Positions 1 to 7,922 of a stretch of 64,000 nucleotides of DNA are shown here, one piece after another. The stretch is from Opitutia bacterium (lineage in GTDB: Bacteria > Verrucomicrobiota > Verrucomicrobiia > Opitutales > Opitutaceae). The notes beneath the pieces were generated by a model. It was given only the letters and a program-made list of their open reading frames with translations, was not told the origin of the DNA and made no database searches. The stretch is taken from NCBI GenBank assembly GCA_016190985.1, contig JACPPI010000027.1:1-64000 (forward strand), in the 5' to 3' direction. Position numbers and translations under genes: made by a program. Numbering within the stretch: the stretch's first letter is position 1; each line of letters begins with the position of its first letter.

Positions 1-78
1 CATCTCGTCGAGAAAACGGTCGGCGCGCGTGCGTTTGGTCAGGCACCCTAAGGACAGAAACGTGGTTTGTTGGCTCAT
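1..78 (-). CDS. IS5-like transposase, N-terminal fragment (cut by window edge)
   Basis: Too short for the ORF track. Reading the minus strand from ATG at 78, the first 26 codons encode MSQQTTFLSLG followed by KRTRADRFLDEM. The pattern (K)RTRxxRFLxEM near the N-terminus resembles that of IS5-family transposases, which continue with a VVPW-like motif that would lie outside this window. The rest of the gene is off the left edge. It would catalyse DDE-type transposition of the element whose end lies at about 120-141. Family assignment rests on only 26 residues and is moderate; start and reading direction are clear. Confidence 0.5.
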   Translation of the reverse strand, partial: MSQQTTFLSLGCLTKRTRADRFLDEM

Positions 79-141
79 GGGGATATTACCCGCTGCTGCA
101 AAATACGTTCCAACGCATCAGGGAGTTTTTCAGAGGCTCCT
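1..141. mobile_element. Partial IS element, probable IS5 family, right-hand end
   Basis: The 63 bases between the putative transposase start and the OppA stop codon contain no gene. Reading the minus strand they begin with GGAGCCTCTGAAAAACTCCC, which resembles the terminal inverted repeat of IS5-type elements. The presumed element end lies directly against the stop codon of the oligopeptide-binding protein gene at 142-144. The other end and any target duplication are outside the window, so the boundary is an inference. Confidence 0.45.
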
Positions 142-1761
142 CTACGGAGAAAGGTGGATTTTTTTGTATTGGTAGAGGCCGATCAGGGCGGGCTCCCAGC
201 CTTTGACCGAGGGGTCGATCAGGTAGTTCCGCGCGCCGAAGATCAGGGGGATGATGGGGGACTGTTCCAGCAGGATCGCCTCGGCCTGCTGGAAGCACTC
301 GTGGCGTGCCGCAGGATCGGCGGTTTGCGCCGCCTGGGCGATGAGCCGGTCGTAGGCGGCGTCGCCCCAGCCGGTCCAGTTGGCCGTGCCGCCGGTGACG
401 AAAAGTTCGAGGAAGGTGGCCGGGTCGGGGTAGTCGGCGACCCAGCCGTTCGAGCCGACCGTGAAATCCAGCACGCGCTGGTTCTGGATCGAGGTCTTCT
501 GCTCGAGCAGGGCGATGGCGGCGTGGACGCCCAGCTCGCGCTCCCACATGGCTTGGACGGCCTCGACGATCTTGGGCTGGAGTTCGTCGTTGCGGACCTG
601 GATTTCAAAGGGCGGCAGGCCCCGGCCGCCGGGGTAGCCGGCGTCGGCGAGCAACTGGCGGGCGGCGGCGAAGCCATCTGTCAACGTGGTGCGGGAGGAG
701 TAGCCCGCCAGCCCGGGCGGGGTGAGGCGGCGGGCGGGCGCGCGCGAGCCATGCAGCAGGTTGCGCGTGATCGAGTCGCGGTCGATGGCGAGGGAAAGGG
801 CCCGGCGCAGCCTGGGGTTGTCGAAGGGCGGCCGCGTCGTGTTGAACCGGATGAAGATGGTCTGGGCAAAGGGGTCGATGCGGAGTTTGTGGGGGGCGCT
901 CGCGCGATAGGCGGGGATTTTGGAAAGCGGGAGGTTGTGGATCACGTGGAGCTGGCCGGCGCGGAAGTTGCGCTCCTCCACGTCGGGATTCTCGATCGGA
1001 TAGAAAACGATGCCGTTGAGGCGCACGGTGGCGGCGTCCCAATACTGCGGGTTCTTCGCCGTCACGATGCGGCCGTTGGGCGTCCACTCCGTCAGCACGA
1101 ACGGGCCGTTGCCGACGAAGTCCTTGGGCGTGAGCCAGGGGGTTTCGCGGCGGTTGAGCCCGCCGAGCCGGGTGAGCACGCGGGGATTGACGGGATACCA
1201 CGAGCTGCTGGCCACGAGCAGCGGCAGATACGGCGTGGGGTGGGCGAGCGTGACGGTGACGGTGCGCGCGTCGGGCGCGGCGAAACCGACGGCCGCGGGG
1301 TCGGCGATCTGCCGGGTGTTGAACGCCTCGGCGTTTTTCACCGGATAAAAAAAGTAGGCGTAGGGCGAGGCCAGCTCGGGCGAGAGGCAGCGGCGCCAGG
1401 ATTGGACGAAGTCGTCGGCGGTGAGCGGCTCGCCGTTCGACCAGCGGAGCCCGGCACGGAGGCGGAAGGTCCAGGTCAGTCCGTCGGCCGAGGTTTCCCA
1501 GCGCTCGGCGGCGGCCGGCGCCGCCGTGGAAGTCCGCTCGTCGATGACCGTCAGGCCCTCGAACAGGGCGGCGACCAGGCGCGACTCGGTGTAGGCATCG
1601 ACCAGGTGGGGGTCGAGGGTGGCGGGCTCGGCGCCGTTGCCCATGTGCAGGATGCCCGTGCGCGTGCCGGCCTCGACGAGGGTTTCCCGCCGGGAGCAGG
1701 AACTCAGAAGACAGAGAGCAGAGGACAGAAGACAGAGGGCCGCTGAAGGACGCCAAGGCAT
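142..1761 (-). CDS. oppA: Oligopeptide ABC transporter substrate-binding lipoprotein (OppA/SBP family 5)
   Basis: 539-residue lipoprotein that would capture peptides at the outer face of the inner membrane for an Opp-type importer. Start taken at ATG 1761 (MPWRPS), which gives a short signal peptide ending in lipobox LSSC with Cys22; the longer track ORF adds a polar 21-residue extension. Family 5 hallmarks include ALFEGLTVID near residue 70, the block GLTWTFRLRAGLRWSNGEPL near 110, and VAARD-type C-terminal repeats. Length fits OppA. It is a paralogue of the three binding proteins at 48-55 kb, but here stands alone, with no permease or ATPase beside it. Its signal peptide is encoded by a purine-rich AGAGGACAG repeat. 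An IS end abuts the stop codon, so the natural C-terminus might have been changed. Confidence 0.9.
   Translation of the reverse strand: MPWRPSAALCLLSSALCLLSSCSRRETLVEAGTRTGILHMGNGAEPATLDPHLVDAYTESRLVAALFEGLTVIDERTSTAAPAAAERWETSADGLTWTFRLRAGLRWSNGEPLTADDFVQSWRRCLSPELASPYAYFFYPVKNAEAFNTRQIADPAAVGFAAPDARTVTVTLAHPTPYLPLLVASSSWYPVNPRVLTRLGGLNRRETPWLTPKDFVGNGPFVLTEWTPNGRIVTAKNPQYWDAATVRLNGIVFYPIENPDVEERNFRAGQLHVIHNLPLSKIPAYRASAPHKLRIDPFAQTIFIRFNTTRPPFDNPRLRRALSLAIDRDSITRNLLHGSRAPARRLTPPGLAGYSSRTTLTDGFAAARQLLADAGYPGGRGLPPFEIQVRNDELQPKIVEAVQAMWERELGVHAAIALLEQKTSIQNQRVLDFTVGSNGWVADYPDPATFLELFVTGGTANWTGWGDAAYDRLIAQAAQTADPAARHECFQQAEAILLEQSPIIPLIFGARNYLIDPSVKGWEPALIGLYQYKKIHLSP
1700..1742. repeat. AGAGGACAG-type purine-rich tract (inside oppA signal peptide)
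   Basis: Degenerate tandem of CAGAAGACAGAGAGCAGAGG. On the minus strand it reads CTCTGT/CTTCTG and encodes the hydrophobic run LCLLSSALCLLSS of the lipoprotein signal peptide. The same family recurs at 10708, 12945-13080, 32327, 45884, 48009, 54687 and 56938. Confidence 0.7.
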
Positions 1762-1868
1762 GGGGGGATTAATGGGACTATTTGTGGGGCAGGCAAGGCG
1801 CGCGCGCGAAAATTCTGTGTCCAAGTCCTAATAAACCCGTCCATGCTGCGTCGTAGGAGCAAGGTCTC

Positions 1869-2408
1869 GTGAATATCGAACCGGAAACAAACCATGACAG
1901 TTCCGATGCCAGCTCCCTTGTGGGGGCGGCGGTGGCCCGCCATCAGGCCCCGCTGCTCCGCTACGCCACCCGCCTTTTCGGCGGGGATGCCGACCGCGCC
2001 CGCGATGTCGTGCAGGACACCTTCGTCAGGCTCCTCGCCCAGCCGCCCGCCGCGGTGGACGGCCACGTGGCCGAGTGGCTGTTCACCGTCTGCCGCCACC
2101 GCACGCTCGACGTCCTGCGGAAGGAGGGGCGCATGAAACGCTTTGAGGAAGGCCAGGCCGAGCGCCTGACCGCGCCCGAACCCCGGCCCGGCCGCACGCT
2201 GGAGCGCGCCGAGCAACACGCCGCCGTGCTCCAGCTCATCGGCCGTCTGCCCCACAACCAGCAGGAAGTCGTCCGGCTGAAATTCCAAAACGGCTTCAGC
2301 TACCAGGAGATCAGCCGCATCACGTCGCTGTCGGTCGGCAACGTCGGCTTCATCCTGCACACCGCGCTCAAGGCGCTGCGGGCCGAGATGTCCGCGCAGC
2401 CCGAGTAA
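1869..2408 (+). CDS. ECF-type RNA polymerase sigma factor
   Basis: 179-residue sigma-70 family protein of the extracytoplasmic-function type, directing RNA polymerase to a stress or envelope regulon. Region 2 is visible around residues 25-85 (RDVVQDTFVRLL, then AEWLFTVCRHRTLDVLRKEG). Region 4 is at about 128-174 (LPHNQQEVVRLKFQNGFSYQEI followed by a helix-turn-helix). GTG start at 1869 is preceded by a good Shine-Dalgarno (AGGAGCAAGG). It is transcribed divergently from oppA and followed after 22 bp by a protein whose N-terminus looks like an anti-sigma domain, so the pair probably forms a sigma/anti-sigma module. The target regulon is unknown. Confidence 0.93.
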   Translation: MNIEPETNHDSSDASSLVGAAVARHQAPLLRYATRLFGGDADRARDVVQDTFVRLLAQPPAAVDGHVAEWLFTVCRHRTLDVLRKEGRMKRFEEGQAERLTAPEPRPGRTLERAEQHAAVLQLIGRLPHNQQEVVRLKFQNGFSYQEISRITSLSVGNVGFILHTALKALRAEMSAQPE

Positions 2409-2430
2409 CCACCATAACACAGGACAGAAA

Positions 2431-4512
2431 ATGAACCAGAATCACATTTCCCCCGACGATCCGCGCCTGACCCTTTTCGCCCTCGGCGAGATGGAGCCGG
2501 CCGAACGGGCCCAGTTTGCCCGGCTCCTCGAACAGGACACTGCCGCCCGGCAGGCCGTGGAAGAAATCCGCGCCACCGCCGCGACCGTCACCGCCGCGCT
2601 GGAACTGGAACCCATGGTTGGCCACGTTCCGCCGGCGAAGCCCAAGGGCAAGCTGCTGCGCTTCCCCCAGATGTATTTTGTCATCAGCGGGCTCGCCGCC
2701 GCCTGCTTCGCGGTGTTCTTCGTGGTCTGGCAGAATCAACCACAAGAGTGGGTAACCAAGCAGACGCACGTGATCGAGATGCCGCTTGCCGCCGCCAAGG
2801 AGGCAAAGGACGATAAAAGCATGAACGTGGGCCTGCCGGTCGCACCGTCTCCTTCACCGATGGTTGCGATGGATGTGATGAGCCCCGGAGAAGCTCGGGC
2901 CGCGCAGGCCTCTGGCTCGGCGGCGGTTTATCCGATGGTTCAAACGGAACTGATGGCGCGGCAGTCATATTTTGGGAATATGAAGATGAAGGCCGCGCCT
3001 GCGCCGGGCCTGAGCTTTGGCGGCGGAGCCGCACCGGTGGAGCGCGATCACAACACCGAGGCCTACGGCCATCACAAGGACAACGATTTCCTCCGCGTCG
3101 TGGACAACCCGCTGTCCACCTTCTCCGTCGATGTGGACACCGCGTCGTATGCCAACGTCCGGCGCTTCCTCGCGCAGAAACAACTGCCGCCGGCCGACGC
3201 CGTGCGCATCGAGGAGCTCGTGAATTATTTTCCCTACGCCTACCGGCCGCCGACGGGCAGCGTGCCCTTCGCCGCGAGCCTCGAGGTGGCCAGCGCGCCC
3301 TGGGCGCCCGGGCACCGCCTCGTGCGCATCGGCCTCAAGGGCCGCGAGGTCAGCGACGCCGCGCGCCCGGCCGCCAACCTGGTCTTCCTGCTCGATGTGT
3401 CGGGCTCGATGGACGAGCCGAACAAGCTCCCGCTGGTGAAGCAGTCCCTGCGGCTCCTCGTCAACAAGCTGCGGCCCGACGACCGCGTGGCCATCGCGGT
3501 CTACGCCGGGGCCTCGGGCCTCGCGCTGCCCTCGACCAGCGCCCGGGAGCAGGCGAAGATCCTAGAGGCCATCGAGGAGCTGACCCCCGGCGGCTCGACC
3601 AACGGCGCCCTGGGCATCCAGCTCGCCTACGACATCGCCAAGGCCCACTTCATCCCCGGCGGCGTGAACCGCGTGATCCTCGCCACCGACGGCGACTTCA
3701 ACGTCGGCACCACCAGCGAAGGCGAGCTGGTGCGGTTGATCGAGGAGAAGGCCAAGAGCGGCGTGTTCCTCAGCGTGCTCGGCTTTGGCATGGGCAACTA
3801 CAAGGACAGCACGCTCGAGTTGCTCGCCGACAAGGGCAAAGGCAACTACGCCTACATCGACTCGCTCGCCGAGGCGAAGAAGACGCTCGTCGAGCAGGCC
3901 GGGGGCACGCTCGTGACCATCGCCAAGGACGTGAAGATCCAGGTGGAATTCAATCCCGCTCAGGTGCAGGCCTACCGGCTCATCGGCTACGAGAACCGGC
4001 TGCTGGCCAAGGAGGATTTCAACAACGACAAGGTGGACGCCGGCGACATCGGCGCCGGGCACACCGTCACCGCCCTCTACGAGGTCGTGCCGGTCGGCGT
4101 CGGGATGGAAACCGCCCCCGGCGTCGATCCGCTGAAATACCAGCGGCCGGCGGGCCAGCAAGAGTCCCGTTCCAGCCTGCTGGCTGGCCGGGATTTGTCC
4201 GGGCCGACCGCCCGGCAAACCGAGATGTTGACCGTAAAGATCCGCTACAAGGAGCCGGCCGGCGACGTGAGCAGCAAGCTGGAGTTCCCGCTGACCGACA
4301 CCGGCGCGCGCTTCGAGGATGCCAGCCCGGACTTCAAGTTCGCCGCGGCGGTCGCGGGCTTCGGCCTGGCGCTGCGCGACTCGCCGCACAAGGGCGCGTT
4401 GACGCTCGCGCAGGTGGCGGAGTGGGGCCGGGCCGGCCTCGGCGGCGACGTCGGCGGCTACCGGACGGAATTTATGACCCTGGTCGGCGAGGCCGCGTCG
4501 CTCCTGCGTTGA
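2431..4512 (+). CDS. vWA-domain protein with N-terminal anti-sigma-like region (YfbK/DUF3520 family)
   Basis: 693 residues. Residues 1-60 (DPRLTLFALGEMEPAERAQF) look like the cytoplasmic sigma-binding part of an anti-sigma factor. One membrane helix follows at about 81-100 (MYFVISGLAAACFAVFFVVW). The periplasmic part carries the von Willebrand-associated N-domain (about 200-310), a vWA domain with intact MIDAS DVSGS (about 325-490) and a C-terminal DUF3520 region ending in the typical EFMTLVGEA. Such fusions next to an ECF sigma factor are common in Verrucomicrobiota. Likely role: membrane sensor holding the sigma factor of the preceding gene. Start at ATG 2431 after AGGACAG. The link to the sigma factor is inferred from context. 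Confidence 0.87.
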   Translation: MNQNHISPDDPRLTLFALGEMEPAERAQFARLLEQDTAARQAVEEIRATAATVTAALELEPMVGHVPPAKPKGKLLRFPQMYFVISGLAAACFAVFFVVWQNQPQEWVTKQTHVIEMPLAAAKEAKDDKSMNVGLPVAPSPSPMVAMDVMSPGEARAAQASGSAAVYPMVQTELMARQSYFGNMKMKAAPAPGLSFGGGAAPVERDHNTEAYGHHKDNDFLRVVDNPLSTFSVDVDTASYANVRRFLAQKQLPPADAVRIEELVNYFPYAYRPPTGSVPFAASLEVASAPWAPGHRLVRIGLKGREVSDAARPAANLVFLLDVSGSMDEPNKLPLVKQSLRLLVNKLRPDDRVAIAVYAGASGLALPSTSAREQAKILEAIEELTPGGSTNGALGIQLAYDIAKAHFIPGGVNRVILATDGDFNVGTTSEGELVRLIEEKAKSGVFLSVLGFGMGNYKDSTLELLADKGKGNYAYIDSLAEAKKTLVEQAGGTLVTIAKDVKIQVEFNPAQVQAYRLIGYENRLLAKEDFNNDKVDAGDIGAGHTVTALYEVVPVGVGMETAPGVDPLKYQRPAGQQESRSSLLAGRDLSGPTARQTEMLTVKIRYKEPAGDVSSKLEFPLTDTGARFEDASPDFKFAAAVAGFGLALRDSPHKGALTLAQVAEWGRAGLGGDVGGYRTEFMTLVGEAASLLR

Positions 4513-4566
4513 AGTTCCAGCCTCAATAGGTCTTGCCGGCATCGCGCGCCGGGCAATCCTGCCCGC

Positions 4567-5055
4567 ATGGCGATTTTCGGCTCCCTCCGCACCGTGCGCG
4601 CCCAGCTGGCGCATGACCGGCGTTTCACGGCCACCCTGGCCTACCTGGCTGAAATGCTGGACGCCAAGTCTGCCGCGCGCGCTCGGCTGAACGTTGTGGC
4701 CGTCGGTGCCACCGAGAAAATTTCTCTGGCTGATGGGGCCTTCGCCCTCGAGCAGGCTTATCTCTCCAAGCCGCGCGCTGCGGCCTTTCTGGAATCGCAT
4801 CGCAACTATATTGACGTGCAGGCCGTGGTGGCGGGCGAGGAAATCCAAGAGGTGGCAGACATCGGTCGGATGACGGTGGAGGCGCCCTACCACGCCGAGC
4901 GCGACCTGATCAAATACCACGATTTTCGCGACACGTCGCTGCTCAGTGCCCGGGAGGGCCTGGTGGCGGTGTTCTTTCCGGTGGACGGTCATATTTCCCG
5001 GGCCAGCGGCGAGCCGGTGCTCGTAAGAAAAACCGTGATTAAGGTGCCAGTCTGA
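4567..5055 (+). CDS. YhcH/YjgK/YiaL family protein
   Basis: 162 residues, the usual length for the family (about 150-160). The conserved segment ESHRNYIDVQAVVAGEE and the later YHDFRDTS and FPVDGHISR motifs carry the His and Glu positions that coordinate a metal in this cupin-like fold. Members are linked to sugar-acid or sialic acid catabolism or to DUF386 beta-galactosidase subunits; the exact substrate cannot be told here because neighbours are unrelated. The gene stands 54 bp behind the vWA gene and is followed 2 nt after its stop codon by a perfect hairpin repeat. Confidence 0.85.
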   Translation: MAIFGSLRTVRAQLAHDRRFTATLAYLAEMLDAKSAARARLNVVAVGATEKISLADGAFALEQAYLSKPRAAAFLESHRNYIDVQAVVAGEEIQEVADIGRMTVEAPYHAERDLIKYHDFRDTSLLSAREGLVAVFFPVDGHISRASGEPVLVRKTVIKVPV

Positions 5056-5086
5056 CTGTAGCGGCGCTCTATGAGCGCCGCTACAG
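5056..5086. repeat. REP-like palindrome with GTAG at both ends
   Basis: Perfect 14-bp inverted repeat CTGTAGCGGCGCTC, 3-nt loop TAT, starting directly behind the TGA of the YhcH-like gene. Both arms carry the GTAG/CTAC tetranucleotide. There is no U-tract, so an intrinsic terminator is less likely than a REP-like element. Confidence 0.75.
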
Positions 5087-5105
5087 CGCCAAGCGCCCAA
5101 CGAGG

Positions 5106-5975
5106 ATGAACTACCGGCACCACTACCACGCGGGCAACTACGCCGATGTCCTCAAGCACGCGTTGCTGCTGCGGCTGATCCGCGCGATGCAGCGCAAGGC
5201 GAAGGGCTTTCTCTACCTCGACACCCACGCCGGCCGGGGCGGCTACGATCTCTCGGTGCCCTCGGTGCTGCCCGACGGCAAATCCCGCGCACCCGAGCAC
5301 CCCGCCGGCATCGGCCGCCTGTGGGGCGCGACCGGACTGCCGCCGGCGCTCGACGATTACCTGGCCCTGGTGCGGCGGTTCAACGACCGGAACGGCTCGG
5401 TCGGCGAGGAGCTGAAATTCTATCCCGGCTCGCCCTGGCTCGCGAAGCTGCTGTTGCGGCCGCAGGACCGCATGGCGCTGTGCGAGCTGCGGCCGGACGA
5501 CGCCGAGGCGCTGGACTTCGAGTTCGCCAGGGAGTCACGCGTGACCGTGCAGGCCATGGATGGTTACACCGGATTGAAAGCCCTGCTGCCGCCGCCGGAG
5601 AAGCGCGCGCTGGTGCTGATCGACCCGCCGTTCGAGACGAAAAGGGAATTTGCCGACATCGTCCGTGGATTGCGCGACGCCTTGAAACGCCTGCCCGGCG
5701 CGGTGATCGCGGTGTGGTATCCGATCACGGAGCGGGCGCGGACGGACGAGTTTCACCACGCCCTGCTCGAGCTGGCGACGCCGGCACTGTATGCCGAGCT
5801 GAACATCGCCGGCGAGAACTCCACGCTGCGGATGAAAGGCTGCGGTCTGCTCATCCTGAATCCGCCGTGGCAGATCGACCGGGAGATCCGGGCCTTGCTG
5901 CCGGTGTTGCGCGAGAAACTGGGGGTGGACGCCGGGGCCGGCACGGCCTGCGACTGGCTGGTGCCGGACAAGTGA
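5106..5975 (+). CDS. rlmJ: 23S rRNA (adenine(2030)-N(6))-methyltransferase RlmJ
   Basis: 289 residues, the usual RlmJ length. It methylates N6 of A2030 in 23S rRNA using S-adenosylmethionine. The N-terminal signature NYRHHYHAGNYADVLKHALL is highly typical, followed by FLYLDTHAGRGGYDL (SAM-binding motif I) and the catalytic motif IV DPPF at residues 173-176 (DPPY in E. coli). The C-terminal LNPPW motif is also present. ATG at 5106 is supported by the conserved N-terminus. It stands as a single gene flanked by hairpin repeats on both sides. Confidence 0.94.
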   Translation: MNYRHHYHAGNYADVLKHALLLRLIRAMQRKAKGFLYLDTHAGRGGYDLSVPSVLPDGKSRAPEHPAGIGRLWGATGLPPALDDYLALVRRFNDRNGSVGEELKFYPGSPWLAKLLLRPQDRMALCELRPDDAEALDFEFARESRVTVQAMDGYTGLKALLPPPEKRALVLIDPPFETKREFADIVRGLRDALKRLPGAVIAVWYPITERARTDEFHHALLELATPALYAELNIAGENSTLRMKGCGLLILNPPWQIDREIRALLPVLREKLGVDAGAGTACDWLVPDK

Positions 5976-5983
5976 GGTTGGTG

Positions 5984-6031
5984 GTCGCCGATTTCCATAT
6001 CGGCGACTGGCGTCGGTGTGGAAACCGACGC
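5984..6031. repeat. Two tandem perfect hairpins behind rlmJ
   Basis: Stem 1: GTCGCCGAT / ATCGGCGAC with 6-nt loop (5984-6007). Stem 2: GCGTCGGT / ACCGACGC with 6-nt loop (6010-6031). They begin 8 bp after the rlmJ stop and are framed by GGTGG...CCACC. No T-run follows. This may be a dispersed repeat pair or an attenuator-like 3' end. Confidence 0.65.
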
Positions 6032-6046
6032 CCACCCTGTGATGTC

Positions 6047-6250
6047 TCAGCCTTGGGGCGGGCGCCGCGTGAGGCGCGCGGCCGTGAACGGCAAAGGATC
6101 GAATGCGACGCGCGGGTTGGGCAGCACGGGCGCCTTGAAGACGGGCTGGCCCCACAGGATGTCGCGATTGAGGTTCTGCCGCCCGGCCGCAACCGCCTTG
6201 GCGGCCGGGTGGGCCGCGCACGAGGGGGATTGGTGCGGGAAGTAGGTCAT
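6047..6250 (-). CDS. Hypothetical small protein (67 aa)
   Basis: Small minus-strand ORF downstream of hsp20. Sequence starts MTYFPHQSPSCAAHPAAKAV and contains DILWGQPVFKAPVLPNP, which has the look of a real protein rather than a GC-rich shadow. No family is recognised and no Shine-Dalgarno is visible. It could equally be chance. Confidence 0.3.
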   Translation of the reverse strand: MTYFPHQSPSCAAHPAAKAVAAGRQNLNRDILWGQPVFKAPVLPNPRVAFDPLPFTAARLTRRPPQG

Positions 6251-6314
6251 GGTGTTTTGGGTGCGGCTGGGTCGGAGCCGTCACCATGAGAACCCCGCAG
6301 CCGCCGGAATGTTC

Positions 6315-6348
6315 CAGAAAAATGAACCCCCCGGGCGCGCCTCCGGGG
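6315..6348 (-). terminator. Probable intrinsic terminator of hsp20
   Basis: Reading the minus strand behind the hsp20 stop: CCCCGG stem, GC-rich loop, CCGGGG, then GGTTCATTTTT. GC-rich hairpin followed by a T-rich tract in the correct orientation, about 40 nt after the stop codon. Confidence 0.5.
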
Positions 6349-6384
6349 AATTCCGCAGGCCCACCCGGGTTGTTGATCCGGAGT

Positions 6385-6780
6385 TCAGGCCACCTGGCGC
6401 TGCCGGCCCGGCGGGGCGGCGGTGGCCGGCCGGGTCTTCGGCAACACGATGGTGAGCACGCCCCCGGTGATCGAGGCCTGCAAGGACTCATAGTCGAAAC
6501 CGAGCCCCAGCCGCAGGCTGAGCCGGTAGTCGCGCTGCACGTTTTCCAGGTGCAGGGTCTGCCAGTTGGCGCGGAGGTGGTGCGCCTTGCGGGCGGTCAC
6601 CACGAGGTCGGGGCCGCGCGTGGTGATGTCCACGCCGCTCGCGTCCACGCCCGGGACGTAGAGCGTGAGCCGGAGGGCCTGCGGCAGGTCCGTGCAGTCA
6701 TAGGGCGGCGTGCGGTGCTCCGGCCGGGCTTCCGCGCGGGGAAAACGGCTGTCATGGGGGCGTTGGATGAGGGCATGCAT
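6385..6780 (-). CDS. Hsp20/alpha-crystallin family small heat-shock protein
   Basis: 131 residues. ATP-independent holdase chaperone binding unfolding cytoplasmic proteins. The alpha-crystallin domain spans about residues 33-120: LRLTLYVPGVDASGVDITTR at its start, DLVVTARK, LSLRLGLGFDYESLQASITG, then the conserved GVLTIVLPK. The C-terminal I-x-I-type tail is poorly recognisable (RPATAAPPGRQ). ATG at 6780 has a good Shine-Dalgarno (AAAGGAACC). It is a single-gene unit with a probable terminator behind it. Confidence 0.88.
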   Translation of the reverse strand: MHALIQRPHDSRFPRAEARPEHRTPPYDCTDLPQALRLTLYVPGVDASGVDITTRGPDLVVTARKAHHLRANWQTLHLENVQRDYRLSLRLGLGFDYESLQASITGGVLTIVLPKTRPATAAPPGRQRQVA

Positions 6781-7113
6781 GGTGGTTCCTTTCTCGTCGG
6801 GTGATACCGCCGGGACTCCTGGGAGCTGAAAGAAAAACCGGGTTACGGTTTGATCAGCGGAGGCAGTCCTGGCCGGTGGGTCGCTTCAGCCAATTGGCGG
6901 CGCAACGGCACATCGGGGCGCCACCCATTGGCAGACCGGCCTTCGTAAGCGAAGTGTCGGCCTGCAAGCGGCGCTGATGTTGGATGACGTGCGTCATGGG
7001 CTGAAGAGGAGGACCAGAAAACACGTTCTAATCCGTCCGCCAAGCTAAAACCCCAACTATGACGCGGCCGCCGGGTGCTTGCGCGGGCGGCGCCGGGCCG
7101 GTAACCTTGGACC
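6781..7113. other. Intergenic region without recognised gene
   Basis: 333 bp between the divergent hsp20 and MazG-like genes. It should hold both promoters, but I cannot point to convincing -35/-10 pairs. The 170-aa minus ORF reaching in from 7355 is an antisense shadow. Small dyads such as TTCGTAAGCGAA and ATGACGTGCGTCAT are present; no function is evident. Confidence 0.4.
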
Positions 7114-7488
7114 ATGAAACCAATGACCGATGCGAAGACGACGGTTGCGGAGCTGCGGGAGCGCGTGCTGGCCTTTGTGCGCGAGCGCGACTGGGAGCAG
7201 TTCCACTCCCCGAAAAACCTGAGCATGGCGCTGGCCGCCGAGTCGGGCGAGCTGATGGAGCACTTCCTCTGGGCCGAATCGAAGGCCTCGCGGGAGGTCG
7301 CGCGCGACCCGAAGAAACGCCCGGCCATCGAGGCCGAGATCGCCGACGTGGTCATCTACGCCCTCGAGTTCGCCAACATGTGCGGCATCGACCTCGCCGC
7401 CGCCATCGAGGCCAAGATGAAGGCCAACGCCAAAAAATATCCGGTCGAGAAATCGCGCGGCCGCTCGGAGAAATACACGGAACTCTGA
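7114..7488 (+). CDS. MazG-like nucleotide pyrophosphohydrolase (dCTPP1/RS21-C6 type)
   Basis: 124-residue all-alpha NTP pyrophosphatase that would hydrolyse non-canonical or excess (d)NTPs to monophosphate and pyrophosphate (house-cleaning). Typical motif order: RDWEQFHSPKNLSMALAAE, then the metal-binding ESGELMEHFLW (ExxE) and EIADVVIYALEFANMCGID (ExxD), ending in NAKKYPVEKSRG. Length matches the short single-domain family rather than full MazG. ATG 7114 is followed after two codons by a second ATG that could also serve. A REP-like element begins 4 nt behind the stop. Confidence 0.9.
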   Translation: MKPMTDAKTTVAELRERVLAFVRERDWEQFHSPKNLSMALAAESGELMEHFLWAESKASREVARDPKKRPAIEAEIADVVIYALEFANMCGIDLAAAIEAKMKANAKKYPVEKSRGRSEKYTEL

Positions 7489-7491
7489 CGA

Positions 7492-7622
7492 TGCAGGGCG
7501 GGGTCGCTGCCCCCGCCGATGGGAGCAACGGGAGTCTCCAGATAATTTGTAATCTACTATATTACAAATTATCGGGAGGATCACGCCAACGCGCGAAGCG
7601 GGATCAGCGATCCCGCCCTGCA
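7492..7622. repeat. Composite REP pair with nested TTTGTAAT palindrome
   Basis: 18-bp imperfect terminal inverted repeats (TGCAGGGCGGGGTCGCTG at 7492-7509; inverse at 7605-7622, one mismatch) bracket a 13-bp perfect palindrome GATAATTTGTAAT...ATTACAAATTATC at 7541-7573. The left unit head (GCAG) lies 4 nt behind the MazG-like stop and the right unit head 2 nt behind the FmdB-like stop. The inner AT-rich palindrome recurs at 15144. Confidence 0.75.
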
Positions 7623-7623
7623 A

Positions 7624-7875
7624 TCAGGCCGCCGGGATGCGCGGGCCGCTGTGGCAGGCGCAGCCGGGGGAGCAGGGGGCGGCGGGAACGGCCGCGGGGG
7701 ACTTCGCGCCGGCCTTCTCGATCAGGCCGTAGCCCCCGGTGATGACGCGCCGCACCGGCTCGCCGGTGTCGGGGTGCCGTTCCAGCGGGGCGTCCTTCAT
7801 GCTCTGCATCACCTCGAAACGCCGCGGCACCTCGCCCGGCTGTCGGGGGATGGTTTCATAGACGTAGGTGGCCAT
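7624..7875 (-). CDS. FmdB-like protein lacking the zinc-ribbon cysteines
   Basis: 83 residues from ATG at 7875 (MATYVYETIPRQPGEVP); the longer track start is not needed. The opening TYVYE and the segment RRFEVMQSMKDAPLERHPDTGEPVRRVITGGYGL align with FmdB-family regulators, in which an N-terminal zinc ribbon is formed by two CxxC pairs. Here those cysteines are absent, and the only cysteines are in the C-terminal tail CSPGCACHSGP. Function unknown; it may be a metal-binding or degenerate relative. It lies 47 bp downstream of gluQ on the same strand, so co-transcription is likely. Confidence 0.75.
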   Translation of the reverse strand: MATYVYETIPRQPGEVPRRFEVMQSMKDAPLERHPDTGEPVRRVITGGYGLIEKAGAKSPAAVPAAPCSPGCACHSGPRIPAA

Positions 7876-7922
7876 GAGGGGTAGGGAGAGAAAGGGAAAA
7901 GGCTCGAAAATCAAGCCGCCCG

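Noticed and set aside
67-1746. 559-aa plus-strand ORF at the window start
   Set aside because: Antisense to the oligopeptide-binding protein; no recognisable domain.
5056-5086. Hairpin behind the YhcH-like gene as an intrinsic terminator
   Set aside because: No U-tract on either strand; GTAG at both ends fits the REP-like series better.
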